A stretch of 64,000 nucleotides of DNA from Mytilus galloprovincialis (GCF_965363235.1 NC_134847.1:75584268-75648267); one strand, 5' to 3'; positions 45,034 to 58,625 are shown, counted from the first letter of the stretch. Notes: a model not told the origin generated them from the letters alone. A program made the numbers and translations.

Positions 45034-48000
45034 AAACAGTGTATTGTACGAAAACAATTAAACCATTTCAGTTTACCTATATTTTAGCTCACCTAGGCAA
45101 TGTGAGATTATTACCTTTAATGGCGTCTGTATTTGTAAACTTTTACAAATATCTTTTTAAATGCAACTACTAGGCCAATGTCAACCAAACATATGGTAAA
45201 TGATCCCAAAAGGATATTTGATATAACGTTTATGTTAATTTTTATGGGTCAGTAAAAAAAACATGGTAAGACTGAATGGAACAGAAAAAAGGATAAAAGG
45301 CAGTCCTATCTTTTGACCATGAAAGATAAACAAAACATGTGTAAGTAAATGACGATATTTGACAAATTTTATCGCGGAAATCTGTATGACGGATAATCCA
45401 TGACGGTTCCTTAATCTAGGCTATAAACCGCGCAGAATTTCAATTAATTTCAGACAGCAAAAACTGATCATTATACTTTTTGTTATGTAGATACAAACAA
45501 ATAACAATAATAAGTAGCTCCACAGTTGAGACATTGAGCTGGAGTATTTGCTTTAAAAAAAATTAAATAAGTTGCAATTGGCAAGTTCTATTTTCATTTT
45601 TACAAACGACTGGTTGATTTGCTGCTTCATTGGGCTAGTGTTGGAAGATTGCGGAATCTAAAAATATAATCAAAATCCATTGTGAACATTTTTGCATTAT
45701 TTCTGGCTAACTCATTATAATGGAATTTAATGCGACTGTCATACAAGTGTGGGATTTTGCCAGCTATAAAACCAGGTTTAGTACACCATTTTCTACATAA
45801 AAAAATACCTGTACCAAGTCAGGAATCCGACAGTTGTTGTCCTTTCATTTGATGTGTGTGAGCTTTTGATGAGGGACTTTCCTTTTCGAATTTTCCTCAG
45901 AGTTCAGTATTTTTGTGATTTAATTTTCACTAACTATACTATTACATCAAGTTTATATTGACTTCATGTATTGTTAATCATGGGATCTTCATTACGCAAA
46001 ATTCGTATAACATTTAATAGTGCGAAAGGGCAACCATTCTACTTACGCTACCTGATTTACAGATTTGAATATAAGATCTGTTAAATGAATGATAAAATAA
46101 AAGTTTGTATTGCAGATACAATGTTATAAGGTTTTGTTCGTTTACTCCTAAATGAGAACAATTACAAAATTTTGATTTTTATTGATCCATTATTTCTGGA
46201 ACAAATTGCAAAATTCTTGTAATGCAAATTACAGTTGATAGCTTTGATAATATCAAATAAAAAAAGATATTGTAAAAACAATATCTGTGATGAACGAGAA
46301 CATTTAAGAATAATAAAATCATAATTCTCAAAAAAGATTTTCAAAGGATACTACTGAGTGTAAGATGAAAAATTTAGCAAACCAATGTTTTTGTTGGTTT
46401 GTTATATAATCGGAAAATAGTATGCTACTTTACAACATTAGCTTTTGTTATTAAAATACGTTTTCTGTGATATAGCGTCTATTTTCTTGTTGACATGGCA
46501 TATGTTATTTCTATTTATATATATTACTTCCTTATTAATTGTCATTCTGGCATACTTTTGTTAATTGTAAATGATTTTAACTTCCTAAATTGTTGAAATA
46601 TTTTTGAAATAAAATATATAAAAATGTATGTTTGTTACAATATGTTACAAATCACTTCATGGTGCGTAAATCTGTCGTTTTTCAACAAAGGCTCAATAGG
46701 CAAAAACAAATAAATTTTCTTACAAAGAATGAAAACAACACTTCATGAAATGGTTGCGCACAAAGCGCTTTTTTCTGGATTTATTTCCAACAGGAACGCT
46801 CAAACCCGGAAGAGTTGAGTAAGATATTGGATGTTTGTAAATTTTGTTTGTTTTTGACTTCTGATTTTGAAAGTCCATTTGGTATCTTTTCCCCTTTCTC
46901 TACACTTTTCATTCTATTTTGTAATTACCTGTATTGTTATAATGGAAAGACATACATTATACAAGTCACATGAGTGGCGGTTTCTGTTATAACCATGATA
47001 TGAAACAACCAATTTAAATGTAACGAACAACTTTTGATTGATGATATAGTTAACTAAATCCATATACGTCTTAAATAGGAATCATGTCTTTGAATACTTA
47101 ATTTTTTCTTCTTCAATTAATCAATTATTTCTATTACATTCACAAATAACGAAGATAACTACTAGTTGATTGATTGCCCAATACTTTCTTTACGCCAGAT
47201 CAATGCAAAAGACTATCTCTCTCGGTTAATACGGAAGACATGTAGATTGCAAAACATAAAGCAAATTGCGTACTCAAGCAAAAATGTAAAACTAACAGAA
47301 GATACACGAACACGTAAGCTTGGAGTAGATAAACACAGAACATTTCTTGCGATCTTTATAATACACGAATCTGTCATAATAAGTTGTTGCTTGTCATTAC
47401 TCAACACACATTTTCTGTTCAGAACGAAATAGTTACAGATTTTGTCAAAGAACCCACTGACGACTTGCAAGACGGAAAAACAATGTTTACTAGCTTTTGA
47501 TAACTATTTACCTTTGGGTTCACGGTCCGTTTGATATACGTTAATCAATACAGATCTTGAACGGTGTGAACTTAAAAATCATTCATATAAAGGGCTATAG
47601 TATGTTGGAATAATGAATGACGTAATAGTACATTGTTTGTATAAAAATTGGAAATATTGTACAATGTTTCGAGAATTTGGAAAGATGTATGGTTCATTAC
47701 CAAAGTATGTTTCAATTCTTTCAAACACGTTTTATTGTGGGTAATTTTAAATGGAGCAAATCGAGAAATATGGATGGCTGCATGATTTATGCGGAATAGT
47801 GTATGGCTAATTGTGTATGATGCATAACGACAGGTGTATGATGTAGTTTTGTATCTTGAAAGTGGAAAGTTGTCACCATTCAATGACCCTGGGTTTTACA
47901 CATAAATAAAATAAGATATAAGACATTAAATTTGATGTCTTTATTCGCGTACGGCCAATTTAGACGTGTACAGACTATGTTAAGTCTGTTCTGTATTTGT

Positions 48001-48274
48001 TATTCAATGCTATACATCAGCATCATACTGAATGTCTGTAAATCTATCGAACAATAATGGATGATTGCAATTGAATTGTCAAACAGAAAGAAATTCAACC
48101 CAGCAGTTCAATTTGAATATTGACTGAAAATGACTGAATAGTAAGCCATTATTTAAAATTTTTAGATGATTTTCAGGTCAAAATACCGTTTAAGACTATT
48201 TATAATAACTCATTCATTAATTTTGAAATTTTATCAAAATCCGAACATTATGCCGTTTTAAATTTAAAATACAT
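45034..48274. other. Non-coding interval downstream of synaptotagmin
   Basis: No supported gene. It holds a TAGCTCACCTAGGCAATGTG-type repeat fragment (about 45,085-45,300, related to that at 53,780-54,440), the dispersed repeat at 45,735-45,930, and a short retroelement-tail piece near 46,850-46,915. Frames at 47,166-47,432, 47,213-47,470 and 47,572-47,883 look like chance. The last is made of loosely repeated CAT/ATT-rich words. Confidence 0.55.
45735..45930 (+). repeat. Dispersed repeat, GTAAAATCACAAAAATACTG family
   Basis: Inverted relative to 32,655-32,910: AAAACCAGGTTTAGTACACC, TACCTGTACCAAGTCAGGAA, TTTGATGTGTGTGAGC and AGTTCAGTATTTTTGTGAT in order. Confidence 0.65.
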
Positions 48275-48540
48275 ATGATTGCGCCTGTCCCAAGTAAGGA
48301 ACCTCTATTCCTTGTTAGTCGTAGTATTTGTTTTTATTTTTGTTTATTGATAATTTTACAATTGTGCGTGGCGTTCATTTCGCTGCAATTGTATCAATTA
48401 TTGTTTTGGGGACAACTGAAGCCCTTCTCCGATTGTGGGGCTTTTTGCTGTATTTGTGGCCCGTTACTAGTTTCTGATTGAGTGTCGGATTGGTTTTCTC
48501 TTTTACACATTCCCCGTTTCCACTCTCAAATTTTTTTTTG
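48275..48540 (+). repeat. Retroelement 3' tail
   Basis: GCGCCTGTCCCAAGTAAGGA then a variable middle and TTTTACACATTCCCCGTTTC ending CTCTCAAATTTTT. This is the same order as GCGCCTGTCCCAAGTCGGGA to CTCAATTTTA in the element at 59,067-60,341. Confidence 0.65.
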
Positions 48541-50305
48541 TATTTCAAAATTGAATCAAAGGATTGGCTTCAAATTTTGTACGCAAATGAGATAACACCA
48601 GCTCAAGGTGTTTATCACCAGAAATATAAAAATGAACATAATCTTATAACTCAGAAAATGTAAGCTTAAATTTTCATTAAAAGATATTGTTAAATGTCAT
48701 AACTATAACATATAAGAAATAATTAGGTTAATCATACTTGACGGATAGAAATCAAAACGTATATTAGGACTATATAGCATTGACACATTACAGTACCTTC
48801 ATTACTAGTTTTATTATTTACGCAGGAAGAATTAAAACTGCAAATAACGCATTCAAAGAAAGTCAAATTCTTAGTTGACATCGATCACAGTAAAGAGGAA
48901 ATAACATGGTTTTAAAAGTATTCTCGAACTGTAGTTTTGATCTCATTGCATACGGGATTTATTTCCCACGGGAAACATGCTTTTACTGTTGATAACTAAC
49001 TGTATGTATGAGTATAAATCAATGTTCAAAAAACAAAGTATTCAGAAGACGATAATTTATTGAGAATAAAAACTATAGGTTGATCGTATAACACTCAATT
49101 CGAAGTGCTTCTGTTTAGTGTTTTATCATTTTTTTTAAGACTATATGTTGCATTTAAACGCAAACTTTTATGACTGTAAATGAATATATAAAACCAATCA
49201 TATTGAAAACTTGCAAGTACTTTGTTCATTAGAAAAACGTGTATACACACAAAACTTTAGAAAGCAACCAAAGGTAGCTTGTTGGGTAATTTTTTGTAGT
49301 CAACTAGAAAACATTTATAAAATACTACGTACCGAAAAATAAATTCTGAAAGATAAATTTGCTGTATTGGTACACATAAAACAGTGAAATATCAATGTCT
49401 TTAAGAACACCATTTTAGTAAAGTCTTGGATTTCAATAAACGTAGTTATTTAAGTAAAACTGGTAAAAGATTTTAAGTCATAGAGTTCATTACTTGCCTT
49501 TCTTAATTATTTCATGTAAAAAAAAACTGGAAGTTAAGGTCTTCATGTAGGAATCTCACTACAAACGAGCACTAACATTCTAATTCTATGGTGAAATTGT
49601 ATATACAAATTGCGTAAACTTAGATGCTATCCTCGAAAAAAATATTCTTCATCAATTTAACTTGCTGTGTCAATTCGTACTCGCATTGACATAATATATA
49701 TTACCCAATTATTTACACTTATTTCCCTGCTTTTCGTCGAGACTTATATTTTGGCATTACATTATATCATGTTTCCCAAGTTTCAATGTAATATTTATTT
49801 TTTATCTGCGAGCTTTTTATTGAATAGTAAATATCATCATGTATGAGTTTAATTAAGGCTTATAACATGTAAAAACTTTCAAAAACTCGACGATTGGTTG
49901 TCATTTGCTTTTTGTTTTGTAATGCATTTGCAACTTATTTCTACAGTTTATTATAATGTGACACCACTGTGCAGGGTACGGGGGGATAGTTTACCACACA
50001 TCAACAAGTTCTGCTCGTTTATGTTTTTTTTATACAAGACTCCGAAGTCCTTTGGTTGTCGTTGTGTTGACATTATGTTGACCCGGTGCTTTTCGTTTAC
50101 CAACTATATTAATTATTGTAATTTTTGATGACCGCACGGTGACCTGTGTTAGTTGTCATTTTTGTCACATTTCTATTTTTGAAAGATGTAGATATATTAT
50201 ATTTTAAAGTAAAGCGTGTGTCCATTCAATGGAAACAACCGCTGATTTTTCTTTATTTTTATGATTCGTCAAATAACTTCCACTTCTGTACATCTCCCCT
50301 TTCAG

Positions 50306-50409
50306 ATATGGCAATACTAGTAAGTGGCTTATACTCTAATAATCTAATATCAGATATCGATAATGAAATAGATAGTGACGTTTATTGGTATATAGTTGTT
50401 GTTAGATGA
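50306..50409 (+). CDS. Possible terminal exon in unit A, unknown gene
   Basis: A good acceptor (CATCTCCCCTTTCAG) precedes 34 codons (from MAILVSGLYSNNLIS) ending with TGA at 50,407-50,409, and AATAAA follows at 50,554-50,559. Unit B has the same structure at 58,626-58,729 with one difference in this stretch, and it is silent; the 170 bp after the stop differ about eleven times. The family is not recognised and no upstream exon was found. It may be chance. Confidence 0.28.
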
Positions 50410-50805
50410 ACAATCAGTAAATATTGGCAGTTGGTAGTCATATATTTTTTCAACAAACTGAAGAATGTTTCATTTTTTGCCAATTAAGCATTTATTCTAA
50501 AGCTTTGAAATGTATACTGTTTTGGGAGGGTAAAGTCATTTCGAGATTGCATAAATAAACCATTGTATGATAAAATTCAACATTTTTGTAGATTTTCTGG
50601 AAATTATTTTGATGTTTTTCATGACTTACTTTCATTTCGTGAAAATACTGAAGAGAAAATTAGAAACTAAGCTATTACTTTTCTTGATAAAGAAATATAT
50701 AAGGGGTAACAAGATTGTGGAACATAATAACTCGATTGGCACAAAATAAATATGTGTATATATATATACCACACCGAACAATAATAAAAGTTCTTACCGT
50801 ATATA

Positions 50806-52046
50806 TGTTATAGTGAATATGTATAATCAGGGATTATTAAGAATCCCTAAACTTTTCAGGGATTATTTATTATCACTGTTTAGTTTAGGGATTATGTATA
50901 ATCACTAAAACTTTCAGGGATTATGTATATTCATTAGAAAAAACGTCAGGGATTATACAGAATAACTGAAATGATACTAAAATATATAACATATTGAAAT
51001 ATCTTAAAAGTTAACCTTAATATATCATAATAATAACCTTAATATTGTAAAACGTTAGGCATAATTTATTAATATGAAAGACACAAAAATATTGAAATGT
51101 TATACACAAAATAATTAAATGATAAGCACAATATAATTAAATGATAAGCAAAATATATATAGAATAATTGATGTTTTGTTTTTAATACTGACTTTATCAG
51201 TAATAATATCAAGCGAGCCCTTTCTGATATTGACTATATTAGTATTAATAATATCAAGCGAGCCCACCGTGACGGGCGGGTTGATGGAGTCAGTATGGAA
51301 ATATTAAATTGCATAATGATTATTCTTTTTATCGTATTGTTTTAGCAATTGTTTTTAGGTTGAGAATATGAAATAAAATGAAACTGTCATTAAAATTCTT
51401 TTTATGCGTACAGTCGTTTTGATAAATGTTAATGTTATGTATAATATTTTAATATTAAACAGTTTATTTACAAGCTAAATTTGGATGGCATCGACTATTA
51501 CACATTTGCCCTGATTTTCTACAGACATATCTATCAAATTCACATCTGTTTTTACCACAATATCAACATTTAAAAAAAAACCTTGTCCTCCACATCAAAT
51601 CAGATTTTACGGCACGTCTCAGAGAAATAGAGTTTTCAGCACAAACATCTGAAGGTACAAATTGTACCAATTAAGGGAAATCAGCAACCTCAAACTGATT
51701 TCTTGTATTAAAGATCCGAGCAGGATTCCATGCTATATAGCTTCTTCATTCTTTTCGTGAATATTGACCATTAGTTTTTTGGGATCTCCCTTTCCTGAAA
51801 CCAAGGATTTGTATAGTAAGACTATACAAATCCTTGCTGGAACCACTAGTGTTATTGGTTTGAGATATCATCTTTGAAGCTTTTAATTATTGATAATCCC
51901 TGAAATCACATTAGGGAATTTGTAGAATAATAATTAAAATTATCAGTGATTATATAAAATCACTGGTCATTTTCAGAGAATCTATATAATCACTAGTGAT
52001 TTTAGTGATTCTACATAATCCCTGATTATACAAATTCACTGTAACA
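50806..52046. mobile_element. TIR DNA element of 1,241 bp in unit A
   Basis: Terminal repeats of 32 bp with two mismatches: it starts TGTTATAGTGAATATGTATA and ends TATACAAATTCACTGTAACA. Subterminal regions are full of GGGATTAT / ATAATCCC and TAATCACT words in both directions. The flanks are TATA-rich, so the duplication cannot be defined. Unit B lacks it. A partial direct duplication with ATCAAGCGAGCCC occurs at about 51,190-51,265, and a hairpin at 51,802-51,836. No transposase. Confidence 0.85.
51802..51836. repeat. Perfect 16-bp stem hairpin, 3-nt loop
   Basis: CAAGGATTTGTATAGT, loop AAG, ACTATACAAATCCTTG. It lies within the TIR element at 50,806-52,046. There is no T-run for a terminator, so its role is unknown. 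Confidence 0.85.
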
Positions 52047-52049
52047 TAT

Positions 52050-52420
52050 ATATAAATATAAAAGAAGATGTGGTATTATTGCCAATGAGACAACTCTCCG
52101 TAAAGGACCAAATGACACAGAAATTAAAAACGATAGGTCATCATACGGCCTTCAACAATGATCAAAGCCCATTTCGCATAGTCAACTATAAAAGGTCCCG
52201 AAATGACAAATGTAAAACAATTCAAACGAGAAAACTAACGGCCTAATTTATGTACAAAAAAATAACGAGAAACAAAAATTTAATACATCAACAAACAACA
52301 ATCACTGAAGTACAGGCTCCTGACTTGGAACCGGCACATATATAAAGAATTTGGCGGGGTTAACATGTAAGTGGACTTAAACATGTTAGTGGGATCCAAA
52401 CAGCCTCTCTAACCTGGAAC
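52050..52420 (-). mobile_element. Retroelement 3' tail in unit A
   Basis: Minus-strand tail with the AAAGAAGATGTGGTATTATT terminus and the AATTTGGCGGGGTTAACATG internal motif; related to 14,363-14,870 and present in unit B at 60,343-60,700. Confidence 0.65.
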
Positions 52421-52974
52421 AGTGATGTAACATAACAACAACATAATAATAATCCGTTTGACTTCTAGATATTTGCAAAATTTATTTCATAAGTCATATT
52501 CAACTTCAAATATAAGATAAAATGTTGAATTTGTTTTTCTATAAATCAAGTGTACGTGAATTTTCTTGAAGTAAAATATGTTTTTCTGATGAGTCTTTTT
52601 AGACTAGCTTCACAATTTTATTATTGGTATCTCTGACGAGTTGAAATCATTTAACACATATGTTTGACGCAATATGAGTTACTGTCATCGACAATTTGCA
52701 CCATCTGTTGTTCACACTGTATCAATAGATGTTATGTATCCTCAGTTAATAAACAATTATACATTGATAATAGTGTTACATAACTTTATTAGAGACCTTT
52801 ATCCAAGCCCATGTGGTTATTTCAAAAGACCATAAACTTCCATTACTAATACAAACTATTTTAAGGTACATATTGGTTGCAACACTAATGGGCATTGCTG
52901 ACCAGAGCCTAGGCCAGTCAATTTCGATGATGAAAATCGTAATTATATGTAGAATTTAATATTAAGTGTTTAAA

Positions 52975-53100
52975 TAGTTATCAAAGGTAACAGGATTATA
53001 ATTAAATACGCCAAACGCGCGTGTCGTCTATATAAGACTCATCAATGACGCTCAGATCAAATTGTCGTAGAGTCAAACAAGTGCAAAGTTAAATGCTACC
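52975..53100 (+). repeat. GCGCGT-family fragment in unit A
   Basis: CAAACGCGCGTGTCGTCTAT then AAGACTCATCAATGACGCTC; the B partner is at 61,252-61,370. A variant branch of the family with different DNA downstream (to about 53,320). Confidence 0.7.
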
Positions 53101-53779
53101 AATATTAGCAATATTTTTCAACAGGGTATGTACAGAAAACAATTGATGATGACTTCTAAATGGGATTACAGCTGCAACATGCAGAAGCTGCGTCTTTGCT
53201 CTTACTCTCAAATTTCCAATGCTTAGCAGTTTTCAAGCCTTTATTTGACCATAACAGGGATTTACGACATTCCTCACTTGAGGTGAGCACGTAACGGTAA
53301 AATCATCATTATGAATTGAGTAGTCATATAGTATTCGCTATGTATGGTACAAATTGTTTACTAATAGAAACACTGAATCCGTCATTTCTAATTATGATAC
53401 ATTGAAATTTAATAAGAAATAAGATGGTGAACATATAAGCATTGGCTATGGTTGTCGAATCGTGTAAGTACATTATTTATTCATTAGTAAAAGATTTATA
53501 AGTCTCTGTTTTCTAATAATTGTACGAAAAAACCTGCTAAATCTTCGATGCTCTTGTGAATGAAATGTGATCTAGTATATCATTCTGATGGAATTTAGCA
53601 CATATTTACAAAATCTACAGACTTTATGTTTCTATTTGATCATTGTTTGGCATCACAAGATAGTTCTAAAGAATAGATATTAGCGTGTCTACAAAATAAA
53701 TTAAGATTAATTGACATTTACACAAAAAAATCATTGAGTTATTCATCTCAGAGTTCAGTATTTTAGATATTTCACTTTT

Positions 53780-54440
53780 TATCCCATCACTTGGCGTCCG
53801 TCGTCCGTCGACGCCGTTAACTTTTACAAAAATCTTCTCCTCTAAAACTACTTGGCCAAATTTAACCAAACTTAGTCACAATCATCACTAGAGTATATGG
53901 TTTATAAAATGTGTCCCGTGACCTGGCCAACCAACCAACATGGCCGCCATGGCTAAAAATAGAACATAGAGGTAAAATATAGATTTTGGCTTATAACTCT
54001 GAAACCAAAGCATTTAGAGCAAATCTGACATGAATAAAATTGTTTATCAGGTCAAGATCGATCTGCCTTGAAAATTTCAGATGAATTGGACAACTGGTTG
54101 TTGGGTTGCTGCCCCTGAATTGGTAATTTTTAAAACATTTTCCCCGTTTTTGGTTATTATCTTGAATACTATTATAGATAGAGATAAACTGTAAACAGCA
54201 ATAATGTTCAACAAAGTAAGATCTACAAATAAGTCAACGTGACCAAAATATTTTTCTTTGTATCTAAAGGGCCAAGTTTATTATAGATAGAGAAAATTGT
54301 AAGTACCAAGAATGTTCAGTAAAGTATGATCTACAAACACATCACCATCAGCAAAACACAATTTTGTCATCAATCCATCTGTGTCCTTTGTTTAATATGC
54401 ATATAGACCAAGGTGAGCGACACAGGCTCTTAAGAGCCTC
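53780..54440. repeat. Dispersed repeat with GGCCGCCATGGCTAAAAATAG core
   Basis: It opens with GGCGTCCGTCGTCCGTCGAC and ends near GGTGAGCGACACAGGCTCTT. No coding potential despite ATG-rich words. In unit B the block is present about 1.9 times in tandem (62,090-63,100). The outer motifs resemble the repeat at 45,085. Confidence 0.7.
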
Positions 54441-54940
54441 TAGTTTTGTAAGGCTGTCAAATGCTTGAGATCGAATACCATTTTAGTCTCGAACATTTTG
54501 CTAAATTAATTTCATAAACTTTAAAAAAAAAACATTTATTCCATCGCACTTTTATAACAGAAAAGTTTTTGAATGAAAAAATGATTTTTTTCAATGATTT
54601 GGAAGACTAATTTCTAGATAGAATGAGGCTTGTATGATATTTGAATACTAATTTTTTTATATGGAATATATGTTGTGTAATATCCTGATAAACTCCTCGT
54701 TTCCTTTTTAAGCACACTTTTGCCGACTGATATTTTATAAACATCCGAAAAATAAACAGTGGTTTTAAATTTCTTCGAACTCTAGCCCATTTCTCAAAGC
54801 AAAAAAAAATCGTTCCTGTTTAAAGTTTGATCATCGCAAATGTCAACTGGTTCGTCAGAAATATTTGGCTTAAATTTCTCATTTGGAGTGTCAAATTCAT
54901 TCTGTCGGAAATTTTTAGTCTAAATTTTCATGTCAGGATA

Positions 54941-57230
54941 CAGTACTACCTGTGACATTATCTTATTCATGGTGGCCATAAAAATTATGTACACCATGGT
55001 GGCCCTATATGTCCATCATTATACCCCAGGCCTGTCGCTTAATTAATACGCAAGGTATTAATCAAAAACTAGTCAAGGATAAAGGGAAATCTTGAATGCA
55101 TTGAAGTGTTAAAATTATATAACTTACAGGTCATGTGTCTCAGGTAAAATATACATGTATGTGTTTGTGAAATTTAATTACTGTGATTATGACAAGAAAA
55201 TTATAAAATAAAATGAAATAATATAACTAGTTGAATAAATAGCTGATTTTTTTTAATGACTCATGACTATTTGTTTTGACATTATACCTTTTTAATCAAT
55301 TTAAGTTATTTTTTACATGTACATGTACTTAATGGTAAGTGAAGAATAAATGAATATCATCTTCTAATATAATGCAAACTTTCCCAATGCCTGCCTTTTT
55401 CTATTGAAAAGTTGTTTCTCAAATTAATTTTCTTAAATCAAAATGATTTATACTTAAATCATAGTAGACTTATCTGCATTCAATACTGTTTAACAAATGT
55501 TAAAGATTTTCTTTAGAACTTATTCTAAATAAATTGCTTACTTTAATTTCTCTATTGAATAAATATATTCAAAATATTCATTAATTCAACAAAATTTGAT
55601 AATATATGTATTGTCATATAAACATATGGTATTTAGTTTGTGACAAAAAAACAAACAAACAATAAAAAAAAATTATAATGCAAAGAATTAACAATTCTTT
55701 AATTTAAGAAATTAAAACACATGGATTTTTTTAGGTTTCTGCCCTCAGTTCTAATTAATGACTAATTAATAAGAGAGCCAATATTTTCAACATATTCATG
55801 TAATAAAGGTTTTGCATTTCCTTCACTTTTTGTTCTTGGGTAAAAGACAATATTACGAGAAGGTAAACAATTTTCAAATATATTATCTTAAGTTGTTTTG
55901 TTAATTTCACAATTAAGGAAGGAGTGGTCTTCATTGTCCAGCAAGTGGTACAGTTTACATATTTTATCCTTTCTAGGAATTTTATATTGTCCACTATTTT
56001 CTATTTCTAAATTATGACCACTAACTCTCTATGTGACACATTTGAGTATACAGTTTTTACCAAAGTTTTTATTCTTAAATCATTTGTAAATCTATTTTCA
56101 AAAATGTTCTTATATTTTTCTTTAAATTAATTTTTCATCAAGGGTTTTAAAGTCTAAATTTATTCAAGTCCCTGAAATTGTTAACTTTATCTAAAAGGCC
56201 TTGGTTTAGGGCAATATTTGCAAATGTATACCAAGAATATGTATCATACCAGTCCAGCACTTACAACAATATAAATGTACACAGACAAAAATGATTTAAT
56301 TAATAGACCATAAAAGTGTAACCATCTATATAAGTGTATTTTGTCAAATTTTGGCTTTTAACTGACAGATATATGCCAAACTGAAGATGTCATATTTAAT
56401 AAGTTCACATTTGTTTCAAAAAAGCAAAGCAAGACAGTTTTTTTTTCTTTAAATATTTTTTTGGAAAATAATTAAGTCACATCAACATGTCCATTAATTG
56501 TTCACGCACAATGGTAACTCCTGATATTTGTAGTTTTCCTGAATAATAATAAATGTTATAAAAATTTATTATAAGAGGATTGATATTGTCTGATCATTTT
56601 ATTTTGTTAAGAAACAGGCTTGCTAAAAATACTTCCTTCATGGTTTTTTTAAAAATATCATTTGCTTGATTATTAGTTATTATTAATGATAATTCATTAA
56701 ATAATGCAAATAAACAATTAAATACAATGAATATCTTGTACATTATTTTTTACTTTTAAAAAAAATTAATTAAAGTCTGTTGTCTTTCAAATGCTAGTCA
56801 ATAACTTTATCTTTGACATTTTTGTCTCTTTGCCTCTCAAGGTTCTTACTAAGAAAACATTAAAAGAATAAGAAACAAAATCATACAAAATGAATAAAAA
56901 CAAATAAAAAATTAAAAAAAATAAATTTGAATAAATTCAAAGACAGAAAAATCAAAAATAATATTAATTAACAAAGACTAAAACAATGTCTTATTCAACA
57001 TTTTCCAAAATAAAGGTGAAATGTCAATTTTGAAAGAAACCTAAGTTACCTGTACAGGTAAATTTTAAAGAAACATACAAGTTGAAAACTTCAACCCTGA
57101 TTGATTACAACAGGTAACATTATTAGATAAAACATCAACCTATGTTTTATGACCCCAATAAATGGCCACCATTGGATGTTGACCATGTAAGAGGGTGGAC
57201 ATAATTAAGAGGATGTCACAGGCTGTACTG
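54941..57230. mobile_element. TA-flanked TIR DNA element, 2,290 bp
   Basis: Ends CAGTACTACCTGTGACAT (54,941-54,958) and ATGTCACAGGCTGTACTG (57,213-57,230), an 18-bp inverted repeat with two mismatches, flanked by TA. The same site at the end of unit B (63,488) has no element: TGTCAGGA is followed directly by TTTCAAATG. Together with the CAGT ends, TA points to a Tc1/mariner-type mechanism. No transposase was seen; it carries a LINE relic (55,690-56,270). Confidence 0.88.
55690..56270 (-). pseudogene. LINE relic inside the TIR element
   Basis: Minus-strand DNA encodes, in shifting frames, TYSWYTFANIA and then IPRKDKICKLYHLLDNEDHSF-like sequence, matching GSYSWFTFAKDI and IPREERLCKKCKVLDDEKHF in the LINE at 1,949-2,740. 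It covers the C-terminal region only. The 79-codon frame at 55,755-55,994 is an out-of-frame shadow of it. Confidence 0.7.
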
Positions 57231-58625
57231 TATTTCAAATGTCGTGATTTCAACTCATAAGGAAACGATCAGGTGACATTCAATTAACGTAAAGAAATCA
57301 AAACATAATAAGGACTATTGAAATAACATATCATATACCAGCTACGTGTATTGTCTATTATTGTTTACGTATTACGAATTAATACTGAAGATAAGTATAT
57401 ATAGAAAATATAACTTATGGATTGACATCGATTATCAAACATAAAAAAAAAAGATTTTTAAAGGTTTTCTCGAATCATAGAGTTTTCTCATTGCAACTGG
57501 GATTCATATCGTAAATCATTATCCTGGTATCTTTAGTGAATTTAAACAACCATTAGTCAATGTTAATGTGGTTAGAAGTTTCTTCTCGAAGTTTTTCACC
57601 ATCTCAATATTCAGCAATTTTATTTCGCCATGTAAAGTCTTTGAACAGATTTGTTCATTTTCTGAAATTTGAATTTGCTTTATTGGTACACATAATACAA
57701 GGAGATATCAATTTCTTTAAGAAGACTATTTTAGTAAAGTCTTGGATTTCAATAGTTATTTATGTAACACTTGTAAATGATTAAGTCATAGAGTTCATTA
57801 CTTGCCTTTCTTAATTATTTCATGTAAAAAAAAATGGAAGTTAAGGTCTTCATGTATGAATCTCACTACAAACGAGGACTCACATTCTAACTCTATGGTG
57901 AAATTGTATATAGAAATTGCGTAAACTTATTCTTCATCAATCTAACTTGCTGTGTCAATTCGTACTTGCATTGACATAAAATATATATCCCAATTATTTA
58001 CACTTATTTCCCTGCTTTTCGTCGATACTTATATTTTGGCATTACATTACATCATGTTTCCCAAGTTTCAATGTAATATTTATCTGCGAGCTTTTTTTAA
58101 TAGTATTCAGGTAAATATCATCATGTATGAGTTTCATTAAGGCTTATAACATGTACAAGCTTTCAAAAACTCGACGATTGGTTGTCATTTGCTTTTTGTT
58201 TTGTAATGCATTTGCAACTTATTTCAACAGTTTATTATAATGTGACACCACTGTGCAGGGTAAGGGGGGATAGTTTAACACACATCAACAAGTTCTGTTC
58301 GTTTATTTTTCTTTATACAAGACTCCGAAGTCCTTTGGTTGTCGTTGTGTTGACATTATGTTTACCCGATGCGTTTCGTTTACCATACTATATTAATTAT
58401 TATCACTGTTGATGACCGCACGGTGACTTGTGTTAGATGTCATTTTTGTCACATTTCTATTTTTGAACGATGTAGATATATTATTTTTTTAAAGTGAAGC
58501 TTGTGTCCATTCAATGGAAACAACCGCTGATTTTTCTTTATTTATTACAAGTTTGTTAATAATAACATTACAAATATATCATAATCCGTCAAATAACTTC
58601 CACTTCTGTACATCTCCCCTTTCAG

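Larger units (their letters stand above)
48690..54940 (+). repeat. Tandem unit A
   Basis: Aligns with unit B (57,231-63,488) in the same order. It begins near AAATGTCATAACTATAACAT and ends at CATGTCAGGATA. The first 650 bp are clearly diverged from B, while 49,350-50,805 and 52,050-54,935 are much closer. It differs from B by the TIR element at 50,806-52,046. B has a further copy of the 53,815-54,310 block and lacks 54,355-54,540. Without insertions the unit is about 5 kb. Confidence 0.85.

Noticed and set aside
47572..47883. 103-codon minus-strand frame
   Set aside because: It is built of degenerate CAT/ATT-rich words, with no recognisable domain and an antisense of similar quality. Listed as chance.
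49898..50128. 76-codon frame present in units A and B
   Set aside because: The frames diverge by a shift after about 40 codons between the units, and the DNA includes retroelement-tail-like words (CGCACGGTGACC).
53093..53285. Candidate exon in unit A between TTTTTCAACAG and GAG|GTGAGC
   Set aside because: The three plus-strand frames contain stops, and the stretch belongs to a branch of the GCGCGT-family repeat, so the splice-like edges are probably fortuitous.
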